Assembly (NCBI GenBank): GCA_000697665.1
Contig: KL197712.1
Coordinates: forward strand, 1,609,855 to 1,673,854
Direction: 5' to 3'
Source of the DNA: Jaapia argillacea MUCL 33604
Lineage: Eukaryota; Basidiomycota; Agaricomycetes; Jaapiales; Jaapiaceae
DNA length: 64,000 bases
Of this stretch, positions 11,053-25,978 are shown piece by piece. A program made the translations under genes and the position numbers. A model generated the notes under the pieces. The model was given only the letters and a program-made list of their open reading frames with translations, had not been told where the DNA came from and searched no databases. Each line of letters starts with the position of its first letter. Within the stretch, counting starts at the first letter, position 1.

Positions 11053-11249
11053 GGGAACGCTCGCTGTGATGAAATACCTCGGTCGAGGTTCGCTGGCTGG
11101 TGGACGTTGTGATAGGATCTATGCCCGCTGTCATTTGTATCGTCTTTCCTCGGCTTTGATACCCTTCGGAAACTCGTGTAACTTTGTATCTCCACTGTGG
11201 GCTGGAATTAAAAACTGTAAACTCATACGAATTCCAAGCTTTACAGTAG

Positions 11250-11660
11250 CACGTAGCTTACCCATCCTAGAAGATGGTGATATAATTCGGTCAAGTTTGG
11301 ATCCCTCCCTCTTCCCAGGATTCAGTTTCGTACGTCACTGCCCACGACGGTTTCCAATCTGCTCAGACTGTGTATGAGTTTTCACCTCGCCATCCTTTCC
11401 CCTTGAAATTCAAAAAAGCATCTGTGATGTAGGGCTGCAACTGCGATCCCGTCCGCTGTGCAGACGACTATTTCTCGGTACTATGGAGCTACGCAGGTCA
11501 CAGTTATCGGTCATTCACTCGGTACAGTTTCGACTCGACGTCGCAAAGGGCAACTACTAAGGAGAGAAAGCAAAATTCCTAAGTCGCCGATAATCCCCTC
11601 GACGAGAGTCACTGAGTCGGTGATGACAGCTGGAATCCTTGTTAATCTAAACTGACGTAT
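11250..11660 (+). pseudogene. Scrambled lipase 2 / CNH tail fragment
   Basis: From about 11261 to 11540 the sequence follows lipase 2 (SSLDPSLFPG, then YYGATQVTVIGHSLG), with its frame broken in the middle. About 45 unplaced bases follow, then 11587-11610 resembles 5224-5252 (GATAATCCCCTC-ACGAGAGTC). From about 11611 it matches the CNH gene tail (7528-7590). The pieces stand in the original order, lipase 2 - CNH upstream region - CNH tail. They therefore look like the remains of a second lipase-CNH unit after large internal deletions, and not like a working gene. Confidence 0.7.
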
Positions 11661-12087
11661 TGCATATGCTACTAGACGATAAGAAATTATGATTGTGGTT
11701 TTCATTTCGTGCCTACGCCGACACTGGACAGTATTTATACCTTGGACATTCGTAAGGACAATTTATGTTGCACCTCGGACGGCAGCATCGTGGTCAACGA
11801 CAGATCATACGGCGGGGGGTCCTCGTTGCATCTCTGTGAAGCCTACTCTTGCTATGTGAGAACGCCGCTATGATAAAAATGGACACTTCTGCCTGGGTTG
11901 AGAGCATAAGCGTGAATTCCAGCATACCTGGTGAAACGTCGGTTCCCCGCCAAAACGTGGGAGAGGGCGGGGTGGCTATGCCCAGGGCGGGACCGCCTAT
12001 CCGCCACATGACCTGTCGTTGACCACGATGTCGACGCATTTACCTGATTCCGAATCATCATGACTCACATCCTCGTTCGGTATATCC

Positions 12088-12093
12088 TATAAA
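12088..12093 (+). promoter_or_regulatory. TATA box of F-box copy 2
   Basis: TATAAA lies 61 bases before the start codon and is kept at comparable places in copies 3 and 4. Confidence 0.5.
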
Positions 12094-12148
12094 TCACAGT
12101 GAATCAGACTCTCCTAAGTATCAATCGCAGCCTCTAAGAACCAACGCC

Positions 12149-14764
12149 ATGGTCCAAACTCGTCGACAATCCGGAAAGCTTTCAATCCCTCAATACAATG
12201 AGGATGATTTGTCCGATGGAGAACGTGTAGGTGGTGCCAATGGTGTGTACTTGTCGTCGTCGACGACCAGAAATCGATTGTTCATGTCCAAATTAAGCCC
12301 ATAAACGACGAAGAATATCAGAATTTGGGAAGCGGAGGAAGATAAGAAGACCAAACCCGAAGGACGGAAAGTTAAGCATCCTACCGTCTGTGCCACTTGA
12401 CATTCTCTTCGAGGTACGCCCCTCCCCCCTCTCACCCAAACCAATCACTTAAAATCACTCCCAAGATTTTCACCCACTTAACACCAAAAGACCTTCTCAC
12501 ACTCTCTCGTACCTCCCACATCCTTCGTTCCACCCTCCTATCCAAAAATGCAACTACCGTTTGGAAAAGGTCTCTTACGAATATGCCTGGTCCACCCCCT
12601 GCTTGTCCGAAGGATATGTCAGAGGCAAGATGGGCAGAGTTGCTTTATGGTGCTACAAACTGTCATGTAAGTCTCCCGCCCTGCATCTTGATGTTTTGAC
12701 TATTCCGTTCTAACGATAAGAATTATATAGATATGCGGGACCATCAATATTTTCAATATCGACTTTGGTCTTCGGCGCAGACTTTGTTTAAGCTGCAAAA
12801 AGACTAAGTAAGCGATTACTCCGATCACCTCCCCACATCCTCTCAATTCCCTCTTCAGCCTCGTATATTCTGGTAAATTCTCCAAGAAATTTCCAGAATT
12901 TGACCCCACAATCCTCGACCTCATACCCTACGCCACCAGTCAGTGCCCCCCGCCCTCTCCCTTAAATAATACTAACTCCACTGTCACCAGTATCAGGTTG
13001 GCGAACGTTCCAACGCTCCTACCCCCCAAATCACAAACTCCACAACAAACCCCCCTCCAAATACTTTCTCGAATCCGATATCTACTCCATGGCTCAAACC
13101 TTTGGTCTCCTAACTAAAAATGTGCACATGCGAAAACCAGGTGCGAAAGCTAAATTGGAGGAGTTTAAGAAGGAGAGGGCGGAGTTCGTCAAGGATGTCG
13201 TGGAGTATGCGAAGGTGTGTGAAGGATGGGCGGTTGAGGAGTATAAGAGACTTTCGGGTTTGAAGGACGAGGTGGTCACCAATCGACGTAATGAGTGAGT
13301 GTGGTCAACTTGTCTCGGGGGCTAGCGATGATGAGTGTTTCTTAGGATTACGAGCCGACTTCGGTCCCTTGGGTATGACCAAATCGATTTCAACGCCATC
13401 TCATGGAGTCGTTTCGTCCACCAATATAAAGACCTAACCGATCGAAGTGAGCTTTCTTCCCTCCCCTCCACCGCCCCTTTATTCTCATGAACCAATCCAA
13501 AAGGCTGGAACATCATACTCCCAAAACTCGAATCTGAAATCCAAGCGCGAAGAGAAGCCCGCGCAAGAGTAGAACGCAGCCAACTCATCTATAGCCGAAG
13601 ACGTCTCGCGGGCCCCGCCTATAGGAATTGGAAAGTCAAGAATATCCCTCCGAAGGACTGGCCGCTTCTCCCGCAAGATTTTCAGGTGGTGTCTTGGGAG
13701 GGGTTTGACAGTGTTATTGAGGCTGCTTCGGATGTGGTAGTTGGGGAGGAGAGCTTTGAGGGGGTTCTTGGGGGGTTGGAGGAGGTTATCGAGAAGTGGA
13801 AAGTGGATAAAAAGCGGAAGTTGGTTTCATTGGTGCCGGTTGGAACCCCCAGTTCGAGCTCGATATCTGAACCACACGCGGGGCCCCAAGATGTGGATAC
13901 GAGTTCTTTGGAACTTGCCACCTCCATTTTTATCTGTACGCGACCTTATTACTCTTCGGTCCGCTATGGAGGAATCCCACCCGTCATGGGCACAGCTCAA
14001 CTCCTCTCCCACACTTATCCATGTTTCCCTTTCCCGATCTCGGATGGCGACTCTACAACCCAAGTAGCACCATCATTCGAGTTTAGGTTCAGTGAGGATT
14101 TGTCGAGTGTGGCAAAGAGCCTTGTTGAGAGCGTTGGTGGGGACGTGGAGAGGATAATGATGAAAGATATGGATAAGCGGGATGCGAGGTTTTTCTGTGT
14201 TGGTTGTGCCAGGGTTGAGAGATCTGGTCCTGGAGAGGGCGATGCTCAGCACCAGCAGCGGGACGAGGAGAGGAGGTTGGAAGTGGGTGCCCTATCTTGG
14301 CGAGCTTGCGTGAGTGTTTCCCATTCGAGAAGATATTTCGCACTCATCCGATCCATCCTCCCTTAGATTAACCACTTCATGACAATACACAGGACACAAG
14401 AGGAACACCAAGATCCGTCCGACTTCCGCTTACTCCCTCCCATTTTGGAGGAACAAGCTATAGCTCAGGAATGTTGCGAGCCTGACCCTTCGTTCGGACA
14501 GAGTGCGTGGCTTTGCGCTTGTTGCGATTGTCATGTGTATAGGGGAACGACGAGGGATGGCGCAATTACCCATGTGCAAACACAGTACGTGACCACCTTG
14601 CCCCAACTGACAAACTTGTAGATACTAATTTGCTCTGGTGCTTTAGACACGGCGTAGAAAATCCTTTGGAGGATGAACATTTTGTGTTTGATTCCAGGAT
14701 AACCAAACTTTTTCGACCTCCTCAGATCGTCCGGCTGGACGAGGAGGTGATGTTGGGACTTTGA
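12149..14764 (+). CDS. F-box protein, copy 2
   Basis: The cleanest of the four copies for reading the gene plan. Exon 1 (12149-12242) encodes MVQTRRQSGKLSIPQYNEDD and ends in phase 1. Exon 2 (12322-12413) encodes FGKRRKIRRPNPKDGKLS and VPLDILFE. Exon 3 from 12466 gives IFTHLTPKDLLTLSRTSHIL and the NMPGPPPACPKDMSEARWAE block typical of agaricomycete F-box proteins. Next come a CxxC...CxxC pattern (HICGT ... LCLSCKK), SMAQTFGLL, GLEEVIEKWKVDKKRK, FFCVGC and WLCACCDCH. The last exon ends VRLDEEVMLGL-stop. Around 700 residues in about ten exons. The cysteine pairs suggest two zinc-stabilised parts. The substrate is unknown. Presumed role: adaptor of an SCF E3 ligase. Confidence 0.75.
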
Positions 14765-15164
14765 TGGAATGCTCACTGTGGTGAAATAATTCTTGGCTGG
14801 CTAGTGGACATTGTGATGGAATGTGTGCTCGCTGTCCTTGTATCTTCTTTGATTGGCTTTGATATTCTCCATAAGCGTTGGGCAGTCATGTAACTCTTTA
14901 TTTCGGTGGACTGTAGGACCAAAACCTGTAATTTTGCCTTCTTCAGCCGACGCGACCTTCGGCGCTGACCTATCTTCAGATGGGATTCGCGCTTATACCT
15001 AAGTCCACTGTAAATTAGACAAGGCTTTGTAGAAAACAATTCTTTAGTTTTAGTTATCCGTCCATATTGGAGATCGGGTTAGGGTAAGTGGCAGTGCATA
15101 CTTAATTTACGATGATCTGCATCTCAGCCACTCTCCAGCCACCTCCCTCTCACTCCGCCTTACC
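14765..15164. other. Spacer, F-box copy 2 to TBCB
   Basis: Holds the 3' end of F-box copy 2 and the promoter of the tubulin cofactor gene. The first bases resemble the 3' trailer of copies 1 and 3 (GGAATGCTCACTGTGGTGAAAT). No other gene is seen. Confidence 0.5.
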
Positions 15165-16144
15165 ATGTCAGGCACGCTAACAGTCTTTGTGCGATCACCC
15201 GATACCCGTTCGGAGCGTCGGTTCGACCCTCATCTAACAATCGCGCAACTCAAGGTCCTTAAATTATTCCATCCTGCGTCACATTCAAAGGCTAAATAAT
15301 AATTCGATTGGATGCGGTAGGCGAAGCTCGAGTTGATCACTGGGATACCGGTCCCGAACCAATCGATTTCGTTGTTGAATTCGGAGAGTGACGAGCAGGT
15401 CCTCGCTAAGCTTGACGATGATTCAAGGCCGATTGGGTTTTACGGTGTGAGGGACTTTCAGGTGTTGAATGTACGTTCTTTGGTTGTTTCGTTGATGTTG
15501 AGGAGAGAACGTTGAGATGAGATGCACGATTGGGGTTTTAGGTGGTGGATACGAACCCTTCCACGTCATTTACGGGTCAGTTGACCGATGTGTCTCAAGT
15601 TGAGAAGTTTGAGTTAAGCGAGGCGGAATACGAGAGGCGACAAGGTCCGTCTTTCCCTCCTCTCCAACGGCTTCCGTCGACCAATTCTTCCACACAAAAA
15701 ATAGATAGCGTCCTCGCATACAAACAGCGTCACCAACTCGGTCGGTTCGCGCCCAAGGACGCCACTACCAAACCTGAGGCAGAAACACCACCCGAGGTGA
15801 TCAATTCCATCAAAGTAGGTTCCAGGTGCCAAGTCGAGTCGTCAGAAGAAGATTTGCATAAGAGGGGTACGGTTAGGTATGTTGGTGAGACGAAGTTCGC
15901 TACTGGTGTTTGGGTTGGGGTGGAGTTTGATGAGCCGTTTGGGAAGAATGATGGCTCGTGAGTGCTTTCCTATTCCCTTATTGGATATTCCGGGAGAGAA
16001 TTTGTGTGTTGATTAATGTATAGGGTGAAGGGAGAGAGATATTTCGAGTGCAGACAGAACTATGGGGTGTTCGTTCGGCCTAATAAGGTGCAAGTGGGAG
16101 ATTTCCCAGTTGAAGAGATTGATTTTGATGATGAGGAGATGTGA
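15165..16144 (+). CDS. alp11: Tubulin-folding cofactor B
   Basis: Cofactor B takes part with cofactor E in folding and turnover of alpha-tubulin in the cytosol. Four exons can be read: 15165-15254, 15321-15470, 15542-15957 and 16024-16144, giving about 258 residues, the usual length. The N-terminal ubiquitin-like part includes MSGTLTVFVRSPD and RRFDPHLTIAQLKAKLE. The middle has the FELSEAEYERRQ and SVLAYKQRHQLGRF motifs of the family. The CAP-Gly domain is at the C-terminus (GSRCQV, RGTVRYVGETKFATGVWVGV, GKNDGSVKGERYFEC, YGVFVRP). The chain ends in an acidic DFDDEEM, an EEVD/EEY-like tail typical of this protein. Exon phases join without loss. The name follows the fission yeast homologue; Alf1 and TBCB are synonyms in yeast and human. 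Confidence 0.92.
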
Positions 16145-17050
16145 AGGATGGTTTTTTTTCCTTTGTACAGTAAGCATATCCCCATCCCTGTTTGATTTGA
16201 AGAAGCTGATGTCCCCTTTTCCACCTCCAGAAAAGTGATGTCGTCGTGTGCACCTATTCTTCGATTATTCACAGTTGTATCATACGATCAGGAGGAATCT
16301 TGTTTCTCCTCATGGGTATCTTCCCTGCGAGATTGTTAACACCGGTCAGTGCTTCTCGAATGAGCTTCAATGACCGTCACCCCATTTAAAGATCTGGAAG
16401 CGAAGTATAGCGCGCAGGTCGCCTCCTCCTGGTTCTGCATTCTTTTGATCCCCTTCCTCACATTGACACAATCGGGTTGAGACCCAATTCTTGTCTAGAC
16501 GCCTTTCCGTGCTGTTGGCACTTGTGTCGGGTTGGGGACGAGTCCTCTTCTCGCCTCGTGGATCTTCTGCATACCTTAGAGCATGAAAGTCTCACCGTAC
16601 TACCGAAGCTTTCACTGATTTTTTGCCCCCCTAATAAGCCATCACGTCCTTCTAGCAGTCCTCCGAGTTGGAGAAGCTAGGATGGCCTGTTGTGTGATTT
16701 CCTTTGCTTACCATCCTTCTCTAGAAGACAATATAACGAATAACACAACATCATAGGTCCTATGCAATTGTTTAGTACCCGACTGCCTCGCGATAGCACA
16801 AATACTGCGCTGTCCTCATATCAGCCACGTTGTCCTGACTTGGAAAAGAAAGTACTGGAAGGACCACGAACCTGAGCCCAAAGTTCACACGGCTCGCTAA
16901 TCTCCTTCGCGCTTTCTGGTGTAGGAGGACGCGCGTCGCCCTTTGACCCTCAACCACATAAAAGCTCGACTTGTCTCATCTTCTCTACTTCCCTTTTACT
17001 CCTTTTCACGTCCTTGAAACGATCCCAGCCTTTAGTGAAACGCTGTAAAC
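16145..17050. other. Spacer, TBCB to CDC48
   Basis: A mix of 3' and 5' flanking DNA. Open frames at 16477-16680 (+) and 16772-16957 (-) have no family resemblance. A pyrimidine-rich run just before 17051 (CTTTTACTCCTTTTCACGTCC) is a typical fungal core-promoter feature. Confidence 0.5.
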
Positions 17051-20094
<3,044 letters not shown>

Positions 20095-20740
20095 TCCTGC
20101 TGTTGTTTTGGACGCTCTCCTCCCCCATTGTTCTATCTCTTGTCTTCCCCATCATTCTCTCTCCCTGCACGTTGGTGTCGTCATCGTTTCCTTGGCCATA
20201 CGCACGTTTCTGCCTCGCTAGAGCTCTTTGTAATGTTACCGAAAGAATAACGAGTTGCATGCATGCCATCGCGTCGCCGAGCCAATGTTTTTACGCTCGT
20301 TGCGGTACTTGTGCGCGGTGGAACCGTCTGTAAGAATTTATAGCTTGCCTCATGGGCGTTCCTCGTGTGGCGAAGAAGCGTAGAAGGACTGCAAGTTTAG
20401 GAAGAGAGAACACCCCTGATTTGAAACGACGCAATGCAGAGATGTTTATGGTAACTGCAAGGCTTGCTGGGGAGGAGCTCTTCCGATCGCTCTTCGTGTT
20501 TTTTCTTCCAGATCTGGCTGGGAATCATCTGCGCGGCTTGCCGTTATCGAGCTCGACGACGACCAACGAACAAGTTGAACGGCCGCAATAAGTCTCCAAT
20601 TTAAAGACTTCGTGTCCAGTAAGCACCGGCCTAGGACTCGCTGTCTGGTTTACCGGTTATCAGCTGCTACTGTGCACCTCGACTTGCCCTTGCCTGCCGC
20701 CTTACGCCTTATTCTGATTCTACCCTCGGCCGGGCAAGCC
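20095..20740. other. Spacer, CDC48 to DGAT2
   Basis: CDC48 3' flank and DGAT2 5' flank. The 3' flank is rich in CTCTCC. No other gene can be supported; an open frame at 20352-20591 has no recognisable motif. Confidence 0.5.
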
Positions 20741-22654
20741 ATGGAACCTCGAAATGTCTTATCGGCTGCGTCTCGAACTTTGTCGTCTTCATCTTTGAAG
20801 GAGAGGCTTTCGAAGTTGTCTGTTACTCCGCTTAGACCTGTGGCTGCTCTCCAGGCTAATATCGAGTGAGTTTTTCTTCCTTGGTTGGTTGGAGCGGGAG
20901 TGTGCTGGGAGGTAGAGGAAGAAGTGAATGGAGAAAGCTGATCTTAAGGTTGGGATGGCAGTTTTGTACCCGCGAAGGTACCGAGGAAGAGAAGATTGCA
21001 GACGCTGGCTGTTTCGATATGGGCATTGTTGATGCCCATCACCACTTTTATCTTTTTAATACTTTGGTGAGTTCTATTCCGGTATCCGTCTCCTTACTCG
21101 GTCCAACTTATTTGACTCTAACTATCTATGGGCCCTTCGGCGCATATATGCAGTTCGTTCCCTCAATTATGGCCATTCATAGCTGTATACCTCGTATGGA
21201 TATTCTGGATCGACAAGAGTCCGGAACAGGGAGGGAGGATTAGTCCTTGGTTCCGTTCAAGTCGGTTTTGGAGATATTTTGCAGAGTATTATCCTGCTTC
21301 GTGAGTTTTATTGCTTGTTTTTGACTTGATGTAAAGGGGTGGAGGTTGATGTGATTTGGATGTTGGTGTTGGTGTTGGATAAAGGTTGATCAAGGTGTGT
21401 TGGGTGTCGTTGGAGTGACTGGCTTGGGCATGACTGGAGGGTGTATGTAGGAATACGACCTCCCACCAGATCGGCCGTATGTCTTTGGATATCATCCCCA
21501 TGGTGCGTTGACCCATCCCAACCCTTCCTCAACCAAATTCCTGAATTCGCCGTGTTCATCACAGGCATCATTGGCATGTATGCCGCGCTCCACCTGATCC
21601 ATTTTAGCCCCACTCACACCTACCTAGGGGCGCAATGGCAACTTTCGCAACAGAAGCCACCGGATTCTCCACCGCCTTCCCAGGCATAATTCCCCACCTC
21701 CTAACCCTCTCCTCCAATTTCACAACACCTATCTACCGCGACATCATCCTCGCCCTTGGTATCTGTAGCGTAAGTAAACAAAGTTGTTCGAATATTTTGA
21801 AGAAGGGGAATGGGATGGCTATTACTATCGTTGTGGGTGGTGCGGCGGAGAGCTTGAGTGCGAGACCGGGGACGGCGAATTTGACTTTGAGGAAGAGGTG
21901 AGTTTGTTTGGTTCTTTGGTTTGGTAGTCGATAGGAGTGGCGGGAGTTGATTGGTGGTGGTTTAGGTTGGGCTTCATCAAGGTTGCAATACAGCATGGGT
22001 GAGTGTCCCTTTGTCGATCTCATGGACCCCTCGTAACCCATGACCTCAGAGCGGCGCTGGTCCCAGTGTTCTCATTCGGCGAGAACGACGTGAGTTTATC
22101 GAGGTTGTGACCGCACGCATCTGAATCTGAGTGTACCACTGTACCAATGCCAGATATATCAACAAATGCCAAACCAGCAAGGCACGACAGTATACAAGAT
22201 ACAGAAGAAGTTTCAGAGTATCTTTGGGTTTACGTTACCACTTTTTCATGGGAGAGGGATGTTGAATTGTACGTTGTCTTCTTCCACTTGTTTGTCCTCG
22301 TATGATTCAGTGATGGACTTGGTTACAGATAACTTGGGTCTTATGCCGTATCGGAAACGGATAGTGTCAGTTAGTGCGTACCCTACTTCCCCTCCCCACT
22401 CTACACAGAAAATATTGACCTCATCCAACTCCCTAGTTGGCCGTCCGATTCAATGTGAGAAGTGTGATCATCCTACGCTTGAGGAAATTACAAGGGTACA
22501 GAAGGAGTATATCGAGGAGCTTGTCAGGTACGTGTTTCGTCGATTCGGGGCTGTGGTTCTCCCTCGCTGAATGGTTACGACTGTTAGGATATGGGATACG
22601 TATAAAGATAGTTTTGCAAGAGCGAGGAAGAGCGAGTTGAGTATCATTGATTGA
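20741..22654 (+). CDS. DGA1: Diacylglycerol O-acyltransferase 2
   Basis: Adds an acyl group from acyl-CoA to diacylglycerol, the last step of triacylglycerol synthesis at the ER and lipid droplets. Exon 1 encodes MEPRNVLSAASRTL. Exon 2 has VPAKVPRKRRLQTLAV and the first membrane segment. Exon 3 has a second hydrophobic run (LWPFIAVYLVWIFWI) followed by the FRSSRFWRYFAEYYP motif. A 10-base exon (21385-21394, GTTGATCAAG) then supplies LIK and joins in frame to EYDLPPDRPYVFGYHPHG, the HPHG catalytic motif. Later come ATEATGFSTAFPGI, VVGGAAESLSARPGT, the RLGFIKVAIQHGAALVPVFS block, SFGEND, and GRPIQCEKCDHPTLEEI. It ends KSELSIID-stop. About 360 residues, a normal DGAT2 length. The neighbouring lipases act on the same lipid class, but the link is only positional. 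Confidence 0.93.
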
Positions 22655-22970
22655 TTCCCTGTTGCTGGTAGGGAGTTGGGGGAAGGGGGGGGGGGAGTGG
22701 ACTGCTTTCTTTTGTGACCGCGCATACATAGAGCTACTCTTGTCGCAATACACCATCGTCGTGTTTATTAAAGCCTGGAATCCGTATGAATTTACAGTTC
22801 TTGGTTGCAGCCTACAGTCCATGCATATGAAAATACAAAGTTACACGAGTTTCCGAAGGGTATAGAGGGTATCAAAGCCAAGGAACGACGATACAAATGA
22901 CAGCGAGCATAGATTCCATCACAACGTCCACCAGCCAGCCAACAAGTATTCCACCACAGCAAGCATTCCA

Positions 22971-25552
22971 TCAGATTCCCAGCAGAGCCTCCTCGTCCAG
23001 ATGGACGACCTGAGGACGTCGTAAATGTCTGCTTATCCTGTAATCAAACACAATATGTTCATCTTCCAAGGGATTTGCAATGTTATGTCTAAGATACGAG
23101 AGTAAATCAGTATCCACAATATTGTCAGTTGGGGTAAGGCGGTGTCGCACCCCAATATCACATGACCAATTGCATCGTGCCCCGTCGCTGCCCTGTGCAC
23201 GTAACGATCGCAACGAGCGCAAAGCCACGCAATCTGTCCCAACGCGGGGTCAGGCTCGCGACGTTCCTGAGCTTTAGCTTGTTCCTCCAGAGCAGGAGAG
23301 AGCAATCGGAAGTCGGACAGATGTTCATGATCCTCCTGTGACCTGTGTATTGTCATGAGATGGGTCATCTAACGGTGGATAGATTGGATGAGTGCGAAAC
23401 ATCCTCTTGAATAGGAAAGACTAACACAAGCCCTCCATGATAGAGCGTCCACTTTCACCTCCTTCTCTTCATCCCCAAGACCAGATCTTTCAACTTTCGC
23501 ACAGCAGACACAAAAAAACCTCGCGTCTCTCTTATCCATCTCTTTCATCGTCATCTTCTCCACATCCCCGCCAACGCACTCAACAAGGCTCTTCACTACT
23601 TTCGACAAATCCTCACTGAACCTCAACTCGAATGGTGCTACTTGGGGTGTGGAGTTGCTGTCCGAGATCGGGAAAATGAAACATGGGCAAGGATGGGAGA
23701 GGAGTTGACTTGTTCCCACGACCGGTTGGGGCGCCCGAGAGCGGAATGAAGAGCAACGGGGTCGAGTACAAATAAAGATGGAGGTGGCAAGGTCCAAAGG
23801 ATTCGCATCCCCATCTTGAACCTCCGAGTGAGATTCGGATATTGAACTCGAACTGGGCGTTCCAACCGGCACCAACGAAACCAATCTCCTCTTCTTATCC
23901 ACTTTCCATTTCTCGATGACCTCCTCCAACTCCCCAAGAATCCCCTCAAAACTCTCCTGCCCAACCACCACATCCGAATCAGCCTCAATAACACTCGCAA
24001 GTCTCTCCCAGGACACCACCTGGAAATCTCGCGGGAGAAGCGGCCAATCCCTCGGAGAGAAGTTTTTCATTTTCCAATTCTCATAGGTGGAGGTCGCGAG
24101 ACGTTTTCGGTTATAGATGAGTTGGTTGCGTTCTGCCCTTGCGCGTGCTCCTCTTCGCGCTTGGATTTCAGATTCGAGCTTTGGGAGCATGATGTTCCAG
24201 CCTTTTGGATCGATTCATGAGGATTAAGGGGCGGTGAAGGGGAGGGAAGGAAGCTCACTTCGTTCGGTTAGGTCTTTATATTGGTCGACGAAACGACTGC
24301 ATGAGATGGCGTTCAAATCGATTTGGTCATACCCAAGAGACCGAAGTCGGCTCATAATCCTAAGAAACACTCATCATCGCTAGCCCCCGAGACAAGTTGA
24401 CCACACTCACTCATTACGTCGATTGGTGACCACCTCGTCCTTCAAACCCGAAAGTCTCTTATACTCCCCAACCGCCCATCCTTCACACACCCTCGCATAC
24501 TCCACGACATCCTTGACAAACTCAGCCCTCTCCTTCTTGAACTCCTCCAATTTAGCTTTCGCACCCGGTTTTCGCATGTGGATGTTTTTGGTTAGGAGAC
24601 CAAAGGTTTGAGCCATGGAGTAGATGTCGGATTCGAGAAAGTATTTAGAGGGTGGTTTGTTGTGGAGTTTGTGATTTGGGGGGTAGGAGCGTTGGAAGGT
24701 TCGCCAACCTGATACTAGTGACGGTAGAGTGAGTACTATTTGAGGGAGAGGGCGTGAGCACTGACTAGTAGCGTAGGGTATGAGGTCGAGGATTGTGGTG
24801 TCAAATTCTGGAAATTTCTTGGAGAATCTGGCAGAGTATACAAGGCTGAAGATGGAATTGAGAGGACATGGGGAGGTGATCGGAGTAATCGCTTACTTAG
24901 TCTTTTTGCAGCTCAAACAAAGTCTGTGCCGAAGACCAAAGTCGATATTGAAAATATTTACAGCCCCACATATCTATACCATTCGCACCGTTAGAATGGC
25001 AGCATCATAACATCAAAATGCAGGTGGGAGAGACTGACATGACAATTCGTAGCGCCGTAAAGCAACTCTGCCCATCTTGCCTCTGAAATATCCTTCGGAC
25101 AAGCAGGAGGTGAACCGGGCATATTCGCAAGAGACCTTTTCCAAACGGTAGTTGCATTTTTGGATAGGAGGGTGGAACGAAGGATATGGGAGGTACGAGA
25201 GAGGGTGAGAAGGTCTTTTGGTGATAAGTGGGTGAAGATCTTGGGAGTGATTTTAAGTGATTGGTTTCGGTGAGAGGGGGGAGGGATGCACCTCGAAGAG
25301 AATGTCAAGTGGCATAGACGGTAGGATGCTTAACTTTCCATCCTTTGGGTTTGGTCTTCTTATCTTCCTCCGCTTCCCAAATTCTGATATTCTTCGTCGT
25401 TTATGGGCTTAATTTGGACATGAACAATCGATTTCTGGTCGACGACGAGCACACACACCATTGGTACCACCTACACGTTCTTCATCGGATAAATCATCCT
25501 CGTTGTATTGAGGGATTGAAAGCTTTCCGGATTGTCGGCGAGTTTGAACCAT
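22971..25552 (-). CDS. F-box protein, copy 3
   Basis: Same plan as copy 2. The start ATG (25550-25552) opens MVQTRRQSGKLSIPQYNEDD, followed by the F-box with IFTHLSPKDLLTLSRTSHIL (about 25215-25265) and NMPGSPPACPKDISEARWAE. Then come the CxxC pairs, SMAQTFGLLTKNIHMRKPGA (about 24560-24616), a long exon with LEEVIEKWKVDKKRRLVSLV and FFCVCC, and WLCARCDRYVH in the penultimate exon. It ends VVHLDEEALLGI-stop at 22971. No frame break was seen. The middle shares ESHSEVQDGDANPLDLATS with copy 4, and not with the left-arm copies, which read EPHAGPQDVDTS. The second cysteine motif is WLCARCDRY where copies 2 and 4 have WLCACCDCH, so metal binding could differ. Confidence 0.72.
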
Positions 25553-25978
25553 GGCGTAGAGGTACTTCAGGAAAGTCTGATTCACTTGGCTTTATACTAG
25601 ATAGCGAGGGAGGATGTGAGTCACGATGATTCGGAATCAGGTAAAGGGCGGCGGCATCGTGGTCAACGACATGAGGATAAGCGGTCCCGCCCTGGGCATA
25701 GCCACCCCTCCCTCTCGTTTTGGCGGGGACGTCAGTTTTGTCACCCAGGCATGCCGGAGTTCCCGCTTTTGCTCTCGACCGAGGCAGAAGTGTCCATTAT
25801 TATCGTAGTGGCGTTCTACCATAGCAAGAGTAGGCTTTATGGAGATGCAACGAGGGGCCCCCGCCCCAAATGAGCTGAAATCGACCACGACGGCGTCGTC
25901 GGAGGTGCAATATTAAAAATCCTGACGAATGTCCAAGGCATAAGTGTACAGTGTTCGTGGAGGCACAAAATGTCACAA
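25553..25978. other. Spacer between F-box copies 3 and 4
   Basis: Carries the F-box 3 promoter and a copy of the spacer that normally follows a CNH gene. F-box copy 4 ends directly in the CNH-tail side of this spacer, so the CNH gene once placed between the two F-box copies has been lost almost completely. Confidence 0.55.
25591..25596 (-). promoter_or_regulatory. TATA box of F-box copy 3
   Basis: TATAAA on the - strand, about 40 bases before the ATG. Copy 4 has the same box 66 bases before its ATG; the difference comes from a short 5' leader deletion in copy 3. Confidence 0.5.

Larger units (their letters stand above)
5369..11244 (+). repeat. Left arm of a large inverted repeat
   Basis: Holds a CNH gene and F-box copy 1. 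It recurs on the opposite strand at about 22767-30954. The outer boundary is visible as ATACCAAAGCTT followed by ACTGGCAACCAGG (5369 here, ending 30954 there). The inner boundary lies near 11244, where GAATTCCAAGCTTTA matches the complement of bases just after 22767. F-box copy 2 (12149-14764) extends this arm as a tandem unit. Confidence 0.75.
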
